From contig JAHWJV010000022.1 of NCBI GenBank assembly GCA_019348265.1, forward strand, positions 1 through 16,769: a stretch of DNA of 16,769 nucleotides, given 5' to 3'. Below, one piece after another: positions 1 through 7,048 of the stretch. Each line of letters opens with the position of its first letter. Positions within the stretch are counted from its first letter, which is position 1. The notes beneath the pieces are model-generated. The model did not search any database, was not told the DNA's origin, and saw nothing but the letters and a program-made list of their open reading frames with translations. Origin of the DNA: Gemmatimonadota bacterium (GTDB lineage: Bacteria; Gemmatimonadota; Gemmatimonadetes; Longimicrobiales; Longimicrobiaceae). The position numbers and the translations under genes are program-made.

Positions 1-10
1 GACACGAAAC

Positions 11-39
11 GGGGCGGTTCCGGGTTCCGGAGCCGCCCC
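11..39. terminator. GC-rich hairpin, possible bidirectional terminator
   Basis: A 13-bp stem with a 3-nt loop: GGGGCGGTTCCGG (11-23) pairs with CCGGAGCCGCCCC (27-39) with one G-U pair. The flanking T runs are short on both strands (ATTCT on plus, GTTTC on minus), so it could stop transcription from either side. It lies about 100 nt beyond the stop of the minus-strand gene ending at 137. No gene is visible in 1-136. Confidence 0.55.
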
Positions 40-136
40 ATTCTGCGTGTAAAGACATTCTCCCGACCGCTGAACCCCGGCGGCGAGCTAGACCTTCAGT
101 GCTCGAGGTCGAGCGCGCGACCAGTGCGCTTTCGAT

Positions 137-631
137 CTACTGGACGGCCGGTGCGGGCGTAGCCCAATCACCCTCATTGGCAGCCGGCTCGCGCCGGCGG
201 CTGATCAAGGTGCCGACGACGGCTCCAATCGCACCGCCTCCGACCGTGAATGCCACCTCGGATGGAAGGTGGTTCTCCAGGCAGTGCCCCTCGCGGCGGC
301 GTTGGCAGCTGGTGAGCGCCTGCACCGCGCCGATCTGCGCCCCGAGCGCCAGGCCGATGTACATCCCGGCGCGGCCGGTGTTCGACAGAAAAGCTCGTCG
401 GACGGCGGAGGTCGGTCGGGGTGGCGAAATCTCCAGTACCACCGGCGCGGGTCGTGCTCCGGCCGCGGCGGGCGCCAGGAGAGCGGGGCTGCTGCCAGCG
501 CCGGGGTCCGTCCACGCGGCGTGCCTTTCCTGGGCGTGTCCGTACGTCGGAAAGGTCAGTGCTCCGCCGATGGACAGCAACAGCGCCGCGACGCGCCGAT
601 AGCGGGCGAATCGATGCATGAGGACCATCAT
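137..631 (-). CDS. small exported glycine-rich protein of unknown function
   Basis: A 164-residue protein that I do not recognise as a named family. The N-terminus is a Sec signal peptide (basic MHRFARYRR, hydrophobic VAALLLSIGGAL, likely cleavage after GHA at residue 33). A proline/alanine-rich linker follows, then two glycine-spaced hydrophobic stretches near residues 88-105 and 126-143 (GLALGAQIGAV; TVGGGAIGAVVG), a glycine-zipper-like pattern suited to membrane insertion or packing. Cys109 and Cys117 sit between them and could form a disulfide. The start is placed at 631 because this ATG overlaps the stop of the upstream Wzi-like gene as TGATG; ATGs at 628 and 619 are alternatives. Its position as last gene of a methyltransferase-Wzi operon suggests an envelope or surface-polysaccharide role, which is inference. 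Confidence 0.7.
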   Translation of the reverse strand: MMVLMHRFARYRRVAALLLSIGGALTFPTYGHAQERHAAWTDPGAGSSPALLAPAAAGARPAPVVLEISPPRPTSAVRRAFLSNTGRAGMYIGLALGAQIGAVQALTSCQRRREGHCLENHLPSEVAFTVGGGAIGAVVGTLISRRREPAANEGDWATPAPAVQ

Positions 632-2247
632 CAAAAGTAATGGGATACGGTGGCCAGGATCGACCGCTCGGTCCAATCATCGCCGGAGTCCTGGAAGGCC
701 TCCACCCCGAGCTCCAGCCGGCGCCTGGCCAGAAAGGACGCGCGCAGCCGGTAACCGCCGCTGTCTCCTTCGCGCCCGGGGGCGAAGAGGTTCTCGGGAC
801 CGCGTGAGCGAAGGAAGAGCCTACCGTCGATGAACAGGCGCGATCCCAGCAGATGCGCGCGGGTGTAGACGCTCCCTTCTGCGCCATCGCCGCCGAGCTC
901 GTGGCCGGCGGGGAGATCGTCGAGGACCCAGCCACCGCGGAACGCGCCGTGGCGATACCAGACCGGGTGACCGCAGCAGGGACTCGTGAACGACGCGTGC
1001 TCCACGCCGAGGGCGACGTCCGGGAAGCCGGGCAGAGCGGGGACGAAGGCGCCGATGACCACGCCCGGTACCTGCGACCACGCCCCGGAGCCGTCGTCCA
1101 TTCCCCATTCCACGTACGCGGTGGTCGGGATCAGCGCCTCGGAGGGTAGACGCCAGCGGCCCGCGAAGGCTGCCACCTGGTTGGCGAACGTCGCGTTCTT
1201 AGCGCCGCCGCCCTGCTGGCCGACCAGCATTCTGGCCAGGCGGCCGGCGGTGATCTCGACGTCGTCGCCGCCGAAAAAGAAGCCACGGTTGAGCTCCAGG
1301 TCGACGCGGGCATGGGGCCTCAGAATGCCACTGGTGGCGAGAAGCCACGGGCGGCCGCTGTGCCGCGGCTCGTCCAGCCTGGACAGCGAGGTGTGGAATG
1401 CCAGCGGACCGAGAAAGCGCAGCCCCGGAATGCGAATCGGGGCGCGGGACTCGAGCTCGAGCTTGTCGATGCTCTCGTTCCCGCCGAACACGACGCCGCC
1501 CTCGCCGAACCCGTACAGCAGCCTCCCGCGCCCCAGCCGGACCGACAAGGGGCCGCCGCCCACGGAGGCGCTCCACTCGCCGGACCAAAGACCGTCGCCC
1601 GCGCCCTGCCCGCCGTCGCCGCCACCGCCATCGCCGATCCTCAGGACGGGAGCGGCGTAGAGTGCGGCCACGCCTCCAACCTGCGCTGCCAGGCGTAGTG
1701 ACGCCAGCGCACCTTCCGGCCCCGAGCGGTCCGTTGCGCCTGTCTGCCCGGGCGCCAGGCCGGTTCCGGCGTTTACCTGGCCGGCGCTCGCCTCGATTCC
1801 GACCCGTCCCTCCGCCCGGGTCAGGGACACCGGCGCCTCACCGCCGTTCAACTGCCGCTCGAAGCTGGGAAACTCGCGGGTGAACCGCTCGTACCAGCCG
1901 CGCGCCAGGTCGGCCAGCTCGGGATGGTCGGCCTCCGCGCGGCCGACCGCCCCGCGCAGGGCGAGCCCCACGATGCGAAAGGGGACGGTCCGATGCGCAT
2001 GGAGGTATTCGGGCGCGAGCCCCAGCGCCTCCGCGCGCTCGGCCGCGCGGACGGCCCAGTGGTCCGCCGGAAGGGGATATGACTCGAACGCACGGCGCAG
2101 CTCGGGCCGTCGCTCCTGCGCCGGCGCCGATGCCGTATTCCCCAGCGCCAGCGTCAGCACGAGAAGCGTCGCGCACCAGCGCGGGTGGCGGCGGCTCGTC
2201 GCCATCAGTGAACGTGCTCCGCCGAAACGAACGAGATGCTCGAGCAT
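631..2247 (-). CDS. Wzi-like capsule assembly outer-membrane protein
   Basis: A 538-residue exported protein resembling the capsule assembly Wzi family, beta-barrel outer-membrane proteins that help attach or organise surface polysaccharide. After a signal peptide (hydrophobic core CATLLVLTLALG, cleavage near APAQE) there is a helical N-terminal segment with the pattern ADHWAVRAAERAEALGL and REFPSF near residues 60-130. A long run of alternating, glycine/aromatic-rich strands follows and ends in SHYF; a terminal aromatic is typical of outer-membrane barrels. A glycine-rich loop (GDGGGGDGGQGAG) lies near residue 205. The ATG at 2247 overlaps the methyltransferase stop as TGATG; an internal ATG at 2205 (MATSRRHPRW) would give a more usual signal-peptide length. 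The gene is coupled to the next gene by another TGATG. It could instead be another barrel family with a similar N-terminal motif. Confidence 0.65.
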   Translation of the reverse strand: MLEHLVRFGGARSLMATSRRHPRWCATLLVLTLALGNTASAPAQERRPELRRAFESYPLPADHWAVRAAERAEALGLAPEYLHAHRTVPFRIVGLALRGAVGRAEADHPELADLARGWYERFTREFPSFERQLNGGEAPVSLTRAEGRVGIEASAGQVNAGTGLAPGQTGATDRSGPEGALASLRLAAQVGGVAALYAAPVLRIGDGGGGDGGQGAGDGLWSGEWSASVGGGPLSVRLGRGRLLYGFGEGGVVFGGNESIDKLELESRAPIRIPGLRFLGPLAFHTSLSRLDEPRHSGRPWLLATSGILRPHARVDLELNRGFFFGGDDVEITAGRLARMLVGQQGGGAKNATFANQVAAFAGRWRLPSEALIPTTAYVEWGMDDGSGAWSQVPGVVIGAFVPALPGFPDVALGVEHASFTSPCCGHPVWYRHGAFRGGWVLDDLPAGHELGGDGAEGSVYTRAHLLGSRLFIDGRLFLRSRGPENLFAPGREGDSGGYRLRASFLARRRLELGVEAFQDSGDDWTERSILATVSHYF

Positions 2248-2990
2248 CACCGGGCCGCCGCAGGCTTCAGCCCCGGCGCGGCATGGGTCACGGCCTCCTT
2301 CTCGTATATCAGGCTGACTTCCGGCACGATCGCCGTGAGGTACTTGCCGAGGAAGACGCTGACTTTGTAGAACGCGTAGCTGTCCTCCAGCTTCAGCTTC
2401 TTCCGCGCGGAGAGGATCCTGAAGCCACGGCTGTCGATCAGCCGGTAGCGTGGGAGCCGCTGCCCCAGGAAACGCTGCAGCGACCTGGAGGAGAAGGCGT
2501 TCTGGGTCTGCCCGACCGCTTTCTTCTTGGACTTGTGCCAGCGGTGCATCAGCCCCGCGATCACGGGTGGCTTCGTCGGCGTAGCGACCAGGAGGAGCCC
2601 GCCCGGCTTCAGCACTCTGTCCATCTCCTTCACACAGAAGTCGATGTCCGAAAGGTGCTCGATGACGTGCGACGCGAAGACGATGTCGAAAAAATTATCG
2701 GGATAGGGAAGGCGAGTATCGTTCAGGTCGGTCTGAACCATCTCGTACCCCAGCTCCTCACAGATCTTCAGCCTCCCGGCATCGCGCTCGACGCCGAACC
2801 ACTGCCCCTCCTCGGCGTCGAAGAAGTACCTCAACTTCCCTTCGCCGGAACCGACGTCGAGAATCCGCGTCTGGTCCGTCAGGTCGAACCGGCTGCGGAT
2901 GATCTCCGCGGCACTCCGATACCGCTCCATGTGCAGCTCGTACTTCCGGTACGCCGGTATACGCCCGAAGGCCAGCTCCGTTCTTTCCAT
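2247..2990 (-). CDS. class I SAM-dependent methyltransferase
   Basis: A 247-residue Rossmann-fold methyltransferase of the Methyltransf_11/UbiE-like type. The SAM-binding motif I is ILDVGSGEGKL (residues 43-53), the acidic end of strand 2 is GVERD (66-70), motif II is DLNDTRLPYPDNFFDIVFA (88-106) followed by HVIEHL, and motif III is VLKPGGLLLVATP (126-138). The C-terminal part (SKKKAVGQTQNAFSSRSLQRF) resembles methyltransferases found in polysaccharide loci. The substrate is unknown; with a Wzi-like gene directly downstream, methylation of a surface glycan or its lipid carrier is plausible inference. The start at 2990 is the first ATG that opens the conserved region. The same frame stays open upstream to 3779, but that stretch has no recognisable domain and runs antisense to the deacetylase gene. 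The ribosome-binding site is weak. Confidence 0.85.
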   Translation of the reverse strand: MERTELAFGRIPAYRKYELHMERYRSAAEIIRSRFDLTDQTRILDVGSGEGKLRYFFDAEEGQWFGVERDAGRLKICEELGYEMVQTDLNDTRLPYPDNFFDIVFASHVIEHLSDIDFCVKEMDRVLKPGGLLLVATPTKPPVIAGLMHRWHKSKKKAVGQTQNAFSSRSLQRFLGQRLPRYRLIDSRGFRILSARKKLKLEDSYAFYKVSVFLGKYLTAIVPEVSLIYEKEAVTHAAPGLKPAAAR

Positions 2991-3038
2991 CAGATACCCA
3001 CGCTTGATCGATTCAGTGATACGGCCGGACAGGCGATC

Positions 3039-3053
3039 CGAGGCCGAGCCTCG
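3039..3053 (-). other. small leader hairpin before the methyltransferase
   Basis: CGAGGC (3039-3044) pairs with GCCTCG (3048-3053) around a CGA loop. It would lie in the 5' leader of the minus-strand methyltransferase transcript, about 50 nt before the start codon. It may be no more than a local GC palindrome. Confidence 0.25.
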
Positions 3054-3144
3054 AACCGTCGCCCGGCCCCGCGCAGGCCCGCCGGGCGTCCGCAGGTGAG
3101 TGGAACGAGCGGACAGGCCCACATTTAGACGTCCACCGGCCGCC

Positions 3145-3173
3145 AATCTACACCGCCCGCGATGGGGTGTCGA
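3145..3173 (-). promoter_or_regulatory. candidate sigma-70-type promoter for the methyltransferase-Wzi operon
   Basis: Read on the minus strand, TCGACA (3168-3173; five of six match TTGACA) is followed after 17 nt by TAGATT (3145-3150; four of six match TATAAT). Transcription would start near 3138, leaving a leader of roughly 150 nt before the ATG at 2990. This is the best promoter-like pair I found in the 418-nt gap 2991-3408 between the divergent genes. The rest of that gap shows no convincing gene; its open frames lack ribosome-binding sites and recognisable protein features. Confidence 0.4.
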
Positions 3174-3408
3174 CCCCTGGAGCCGGTCCGTGACCCTCGC
3201 CTCCATACTCCTGAACCGCGCAAACACAGACTTCCAGCGCGGCGGAGCGTTGGGCGGATCTCGCCTGGCCGGCGCAGCTTCCGAGCTTCGCGGTTCAGCG
3301 GCCGCGTCCATCATCTCCGCCGCGCGCGCACGTTGCACGACTCCGAGCTGATCGCTAAGTCTTGAAGTCCGGCTATTGAACTCCCAGCGATCCGCAACGA
3401 CCCGAATC

Positions 3409-4338
3409 ATGAGACTGCTGCGTGCCGCGCTCCTCAGCTGCTCCGCTCTCACCATCTTCGGCTGCGCGACCGCGGCTCGCCAGGACGATAGCGGGCCGCG
3501 GCTCGCTATCACCATGGACGATCTACCCGTGCACGGCGTTCTCCTGCCGGGCGAGACTCGCACGAGCGTCGCGGAGCGCATCGTCGCGGCCTTCAGGGCG
3601 GCGGGTGTGCCCGAGGTATACGGGTTCGTGAACGGTGCATACGTGGAGCGGGAGCCCGAGACGGGCGCGGCGCTCACCGCCTGGGTCGCGGCCGGATACC
3701 CGCTCGGCAACCACACCTGGTCGCACCGGAACCTGAACCAGCTCAGCGCCGCCGAGTTCGAGGCGGAGATCGCGCGCAACGAAGAGACGCTGCAACGATT
3801 CGGTGGGAGGCCCGCTGAGCGCTGGCTTCGCTACCCGTACCTCGCCGAGGGCAACGATCCCGCCAAGCGAGACTCCGTGCGTGCGGCGCTCGCCCGGCGA
3901 GGGTACCGGATCGCCGCCGTGACCATGGACTTCTCCGACTGGCAGTGGAACGAGGCGTACGCCCGATGTCACGCCGGAGGGAATCCGCAGGCGCTCGAAG
4001 CTCTGGAGAGCGCGTATCTGCAGGCGGTGCGGGACGGGATCAATCACTCCAGAACCCTGTCCCAGTCGCTCTATGGACGAGACGTCCCGTACGTCCTGCT
4101 GACGCACATCAGCCCCTTCAACGCCCGCATGATGCCTCGCGTGCTCGGGGTCTATCGTGAAGCAGGATTCCGGTTCACGACGCTGGCGGCCGCCCAGCGT
4201 GACTCGATCTACCGGCAGGACAACGATCCCAGCAGACCGGCGGGTCCGACCAGCCTGGCAGCGCGGGCCCGGCAGCGGGGGCTACCGGTCCCACCGGGTA
4301 CGGATCGGACCGCGATGCTCGCGGCGGTGTGCCGCTAA
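3409..4338 (+). CDS. polysaccharide deacetylase family lipoprotein (NodB-type)
   Basis: A 309-residue NodB-homology carbohydrate esterase (CE4-like), predicted to remove acyl groups from a glycan such as peptidoglycan or an extracellular polysaccharide. It has the motifs expected of the fold: TMDDLPVHG (Asp37, Asp38) for motif 1, GNHTWSH (His102, His106) for metal binding, LRYPY (Arg141, Pro143) for motif 3, and LTHISPFNA (His233) near the end. The N-terminus MRLLRAALLSCSALTIFGC is a lipoprotein-type signal with Cys19 as the likely lipidated residue, so the enzyme probably faces the periplasm. The ATG at 3409 is preferred over the TTG at 3376, because it begins directly at the basic part of the signal; no strong ribosome-binding site is seen for either. 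It is transcribed alone, divergent from the methyltransferase-Wzi operon and convergent with the glycosyltransferase, so it sits among envelope-glycan genes. Confidence 0.88.
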   Translation: MRLLRAALLSCSALTIFGCATAARQDDSGPRLAITMDDLPVHGVLLPGETRTSVAERIVAAFRAAGVPEVYGFVNGAYVEREPETGAALTAWVAAGYPLGNHTWSHRNLNQLSAAEFEAEIARNEETLQRFGGRPAERWLRYPYLAEGNDPAKRDSVRAALARRGYRIAAVTMDFSDWQWNEAYARCHAGGNPQALEALESAYLQAVRDGINHSRTLSQSLYGRDVPYVLLTHISPFNARMMPRVLGVYREAGFRFTTLAAAQRDSIYRQDNDPSRPAGPTSLAARARQRGLPVPPGTDRTAMLAAVCR

Positions 4339-4361
4339 ACGCCGCTCGATCCCGAATCGGA

Positions 4362-4390
4362 GAGCCGTTCCTCACTAAACGAGGAGGCTC
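4362..4390. terminator. imperfect hairpin between convergent genes
   Basis: GAGCC-GT-TCCTC (4362-4373) can pair with GAGGAGGCTC (4381-4390), with a 2-nt bulge and a 7-nt loop. It lies between the deacetylase stop (4338) and the glycosyltransferase stop (4452), where a shared terminator is expected. There is no T run on either side, so support is weak. Confidence 0.3.
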
Positions 4391-4451
4391 CGCAACGATA
4401 AACATCGCAGGGCTTTGCTCTAGCGCATCCGGGGGTCCATCCGCTTCCGGT

Positions 4452-5435
4452 TCAGCTCCCCGAGACCGCCGCCTCCTTGGAGCGACCTCGCCGCGTGGCC
4501 GAGCGCCCCGGGTGGCTCTTCTCCCGCGCGTACAGGAACCCGGTGCGCAGCACCCGGCGCCAGTTCCGCGCTCGCATGGCGTCCACGAAGTTCTCGGCGA
4601 GGCAGTCGGTGAAGATCTCCGTCAGCCGCGTGAGACCGCGATGGAAAGCAGCCTCCGCCGCCGGATTCCCCCGCACCAGCTCTCGCTGTCGGTCGTAGAC
4701 CGCGCGTATGCTGTGCAGCATCCGCTCCCCGTCACGCGACGAGCTCGCGCTATACCGGCGGTAGCGGGTGACGGCTGGCTCCTCGTAGCACCATCCCGGG
4801 TAGCTGTACGCAACCCGGAGGTAGAAGTCGAGATCGTCGGCCCCCCATGGGTCGCGGAACCCGCCGACCGCGTCGACCACAGCACGCCGGAACATCGCCG
4901 AGGATGGGGGAATGATGTACCAGTCGAAGCTGAGCAGAGTCTCGTAGAGCCACGTCTCGCGCGGCATCCTGGGCACCCCCCACGCTACATCCCCGCCCTC
5001 GTACGTCATCTCCTCGCGCCGGCCGACCACGAAGCCGCACTCCGGGTGCTCCCTCAATGCATTCAGCCCCGCTTCCAAAGCCCGCGGTAGCAGGTGGTCG
5101 TCGGCGTCGAGGAATACCAGGAATCTTCCCCGGCTGCTAGCGATGCCGGTATTCCGCGCGACTGCGGATCCGGCGTTGGCCTGTCGCAGCGTCACCGCCC
5201 GGGCATGCGGCGCCGCCATCGCGGCGACATCGAGCGGAGACCCGTCGTCGACCAGGACGATCTCGTAGTCCAGGCACGTCTGTGCCGCTACCGTGTGGAG
5301 CGTTTCGTCGAGCAGCTCCGCCTGCTTCGCCGTCTTCACGTAGCAGGGTATCACGATCGAAACGAGCGGCAACGAATCGCCACCCTCGGCGGAGGGGGCA
5401 AGGGACGGCAAGCGTGGTTCGTTACACACCGCCAT
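4452..5435 (-). CDS. family 2 glycosyltransferase
   Basis: A 327-residue GT-A fold glycosyltransferase of family GT2, which transfers a sugar from a nucleotide-sugar donor, usually to a surface glycan. The catalytic domain opens with LVSIVIPCY (residues 24-32), followed by VLVDDGS (60-66) for donor binding, NAGSAVARNTGI (87-98), and FLDADD (108-113), the DxD-type metal-binding motif. GGFRDPWGADDLDFYLR (191-207) carries the acidic residues expected at the acceptor/base position. No membrane helix is evident, so it should act on the cytoplasmic face. The ATG at 5435 has a GGAG five bases upstream. The 21-nt gap to the L,D-transpeptidase-like gene suggests co-transcription. The sugar and acceptor cannot be told from sequence. 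The basic C-terminus (SATRRGRSKEAA) may help membrane association. Confidence 0.9.
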   Translation of the reverse strand: MAVCNEPRLPSLAPSAEGGDSLPLVSIVIPCYVKTAKQAELLDETLHTVAAQTCLDYEIVLVDDGSPLDVAAMAAPHARAVTLRQANAGSAVARNTGIASSRGRFLVFLDADDHLLPRALEAGLNALREHPECGFVVGRREEMTYEGGDVAWGVPRMPRETWLYETLLSFDWYIIPPSSAMFRRAVVDAVGGFRDPWGADDLDFYLRVAYSYPGWCYEEPAVTRYRRYSASSSRDGERMLHSIRAVYDRQRELVRGNPAAEAAFHRGLTRLTEIFTDCLAENFVDAMRARNWRRVLRTGFLYAREKSHPGRSATRRGRSKEAAVSGS

Positions 5436-5456
5436 CAGCTCTCCGGGCGCGTGGTA

Positions 5457-6134
5457 TCACTCCGACCCCGCGACCACCCGAATCGGAATGGGGTTGGGGA
5501 TGTTGACGTCCTGCCGCTCCTTGCGGTTCTCTCGCGCCGAACGGTACCACGCCTCGTCCTTTCCGGCGCCCCCCGCCTCCATCACCTCACGCGCCAGCTT
5601 AGTCGCGACCTCGTTCGACACGCGAATGGACCCGTGCGACACCGCTTTGCCGAGCGACGCCGGCTCGTTCGTCCCGTGGACGCTGTTCGGGGCACGATAT
5701 ACCAGCTGTGCTCGCCCCAGAGGGTTATCGGGGTCTCCGGGCTCGCTCACCTCTTCGTCCTCCGCCCACTCCTCCTGCGGCGGAATCCAGCGTGGATTCC
5801 AGATCACCTGACCGATCGACCACTCGCCGGTGGGCGTCGGCCACTCGCTGCTCCCGACCGCCACCGGGTAGGTGGCGACGCGTTCTTCCTTGCGGTACAC
5901 GTACAGCTCGCGAGCCGCGAGGTTCACTTCCAACCGCATCTCGGGCGGGGCCTGCGGTGGCTGCTGCACCGGGGCCGCCGGCTGCCGGGCAGTCGTTGCC
6001 ACGGCGACGGTATCTACCGCCTGCGATCCAGCCGCGGCGCGTTCCGCGACTGCGTCTTCGTCGCCATCGCCGGAACAGGCGGCGAACACCACCGGCAACA
6101 GCAGAACGGATGCTAGAGAGACAAACCTCATCAT
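5457..6134 (-). CDS. L,D-transpeptidase (YkuD)-like lipoprotein with Ser in place of catalytic Cys
   Basis: A 225-residue YkuD-fold protein. L,D-transpeptidases cross-link peptidoglycan or attach proteins to it, using a Cys nucleophile. Residues 1-20 (MMRFVSLASVLLLPVVFAAC) form a lipoprotein signal with Cys20 lipidated, followed by an Ala/Pro/Gln-rich linker to about residue 65. The YkuD domain begins at MRLEVNLAARELYVY, continues through YPVAVGSSEWPTPTGEW, and reaches VHGTNEPASLGKAVSHGSIR (152-171). The family signature is H-x(n)-(S/T)HGC; His153 and Ser166-His167-Gly168 are present, but position 169 is Ser (codon TCC, 5628-5630 on the reverse strand). It may be inactive, use Ser, or bind peptidoglycan. 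AAGGGG six bases upstream supports the ATG at 6134; the next codon is also ATG. Its own 83-nt leader separates it from the hydrolase gene, and a glycosyltransferase follows 21 nt later. Confidence 0.85.
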   Translation of the reverse strand: MMRFVSLASVLLLPVVFAACSGDGDEDAVAERAAAGSQAVDTVAVATTARQPAAPVQQPPQAPPEMRLEVNLAARELYVYRKEERVATYPVAVGSSEWPTPTGEWSIGQVIWNPRWIPPQEEWAEDEEVSEPGDPDNPLGRAQLVYRAPNSVHGTNEPASLGKAVSHGSIRVSNEVATKLAREVMEAGGAGKDEAWYRSARENRKERQDVNIPNPIPIRVVAGSE

Positions 6135-6161
6135 TCACTACCCCTTGGTAAGAATTCTCGG

Positions 6162-6181
6162 ACACGCTCTCGTGTAGAGCG
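6162..6181 (-). other. overlapping alternative hairpins upstream of the L,D-transpeptidase-like gene
   Basis: In the 83-nt gap between the hydrolase stop (6218) and the ATG at 6134, CGCTCT (6165-6170) pairs with AGAGCG (6176-6181). The overlapping ACACG (6162-6166) pairs instead with CGTGT (6171-6175). The two small stems cannot form together. No T run follows, so this is not a clear terminator. Confidence 0.25.
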
Positions 6182-6217
6182 GCCACACCGTACCGAGCGA
6201 AGTTGTGCGACGCCTCC

Positions 6218-7048
6218 TCACGTCTGATCTAGAAAATTCGCGACATGCCGCTCTACCGCGTCCGGCTGATCGAACATCACGAAGTGCCGGGCCTCAGGAA
6301 TCCGCACCAGTTTCGCGTCCGGGATGTCCCACGCCAGGCGCTCACCGAATCGGACCGGCTGGAACTTGTCCTCCTCGCCCCAGAGGACCAGGGTCGGCGC
6401 GTCGACCCGCGGAAGGAGCGAGGTGATCTCGGTGGTCAGGTTGGTGTTGAGCGCGGCCGCGTTCCGCACGAGCGACAGCTTGCCGACTTCAGTCGCGTAC
6501 GGCGCGAGGATGCCGTCCAGGAGCTCGTCGGCCGGCGAAGAGGCGAATCCCTGCTTCAGCGCCAGTTTCAGCCCCGCGATCGCGGTGGACGCGGAGACCT
6601 TCCGGTGGACGCCCGGGTGGCCGAACTGCAGCATCATCTCGATGGGCCAGGAGTCGTAGCACACGGCGTGCATGAGGCCGAGGCGCCGCACGCGCTGCGG
6701 AAAGAGCGTGGCCAGCCGCAGGGCGACGCCTCCGCCGATATCGTGCGCGACGACATCGGCCCGCTCCACGCCCAGGCCCTGCATCCAGCCGTCGAGCATC
6801 TCCGCCTGGGTCGCGATGGAGCGGTCGAACCGGTCGCCCTTGTCGGAGTAGCCGAAACCGAGAAGGTCGGGAACGAGCACCCGGTGTGTCCGTGCCAGTG
6901 CCGGCAGGACGGAGTGCCAGAGATAGCCCCAGGTCGGAATCCCATGCAGCAGGATCAGTGGCTCGCCGAATCCCTGGTCGACGTAGCTCACGAAACGATC
7001 GCCCACCTCCGTCACCTTCTGCAGCGCCTGGAACTCCCGCCATCTCAT
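6218..7048 (-). CDS. alpha/beta hydrolase with Asp nucleophile (epoxide hydrolase / haloalkane dehalogenase-like)
   Basis: A 276-residue alpha/beta-hydrolase of the Asp-nucleophile branch, which hydrolyses epoxides, C-halogen bonds or related esters through a covalent ester. The oxyanion region is LLHGIPTWGYLW (residues 33-44), very like the HGNPTSSYLW segment of haloalkane dehalogenases. The nucleophile elbow is AHDIGGG (Asp103), the acid lies in LWGEEDKFQPV (Asp227) and the base in ARHFVMFDQP (His255). The residue after the nucleophile is Ile rather than the Trp that holds the halide in known haloalkane dehalogenases, and the Asn of HGNP is Ile. Classic haloalkane dehalogenase activity is therefore doubtful. 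There is no signal peptide, so it is cytoplasmic. The start at 7048 overlaps the DehI-like stop as ATGA and has GGGAGGT seven bases upstream, so the pair is translationally coupled and probably acts in one pathway. Confidence 0.85.
   Translation of the reverse strand: MRWREFQALQKVTEVGDRFVSYVDQGFGEPLILLHGIPTWGYLWHSVLPALARTHRVLVPDLLGFGYSDKGDRFDRSIATQAEMLDGWMQGLGVERADVVAHDIGGGVALRLATLFPQRVRRLGLMHAVCYDSWPIEMMLQFGHPGVHRKVSASTAIAGLKLALKQGFASSPADELLDGILAPYATEVGKLSLVRNAAALNTNLTTEITSLLPRVDAPTLVLWGEEDKFQPVRFGERLAWDIPDAKLVRIPEARHFVMFDQPDAVERHVANFLDQT

Noticed and set aside
2079..3128. 349-codon plus-strand frame opposite the methyltransferase
   Set aside because: The methyltransferase motifs on the minus strand are complete; the plus-strand product has no family features.
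3164..3177. GGGG-TGTCGA-CCCC palindrome as a terminator or operator
   Set aside because: Only four outer base pairs plus a common SalI-like core; no T run, and it overlaps the better-supported -35 element.
2991..3779. N-terminal extension of the methyltransferase frame up to 3779
   Set aside because: It runs antisense through the signal and first catalytic motif of the deacetylase gene, shows no domain, and includes a promoter-like pair at 3145-3173.
6218..7048. Calling the alpha/beta hydrolase a true haloalkane dehalogenase
   Set aside because: The residue after the nucleophile is Ile, not Trp, and the oxyanion segment is HGIP rather than HGNP, so the halide-binding pair of known enzymes is absent.
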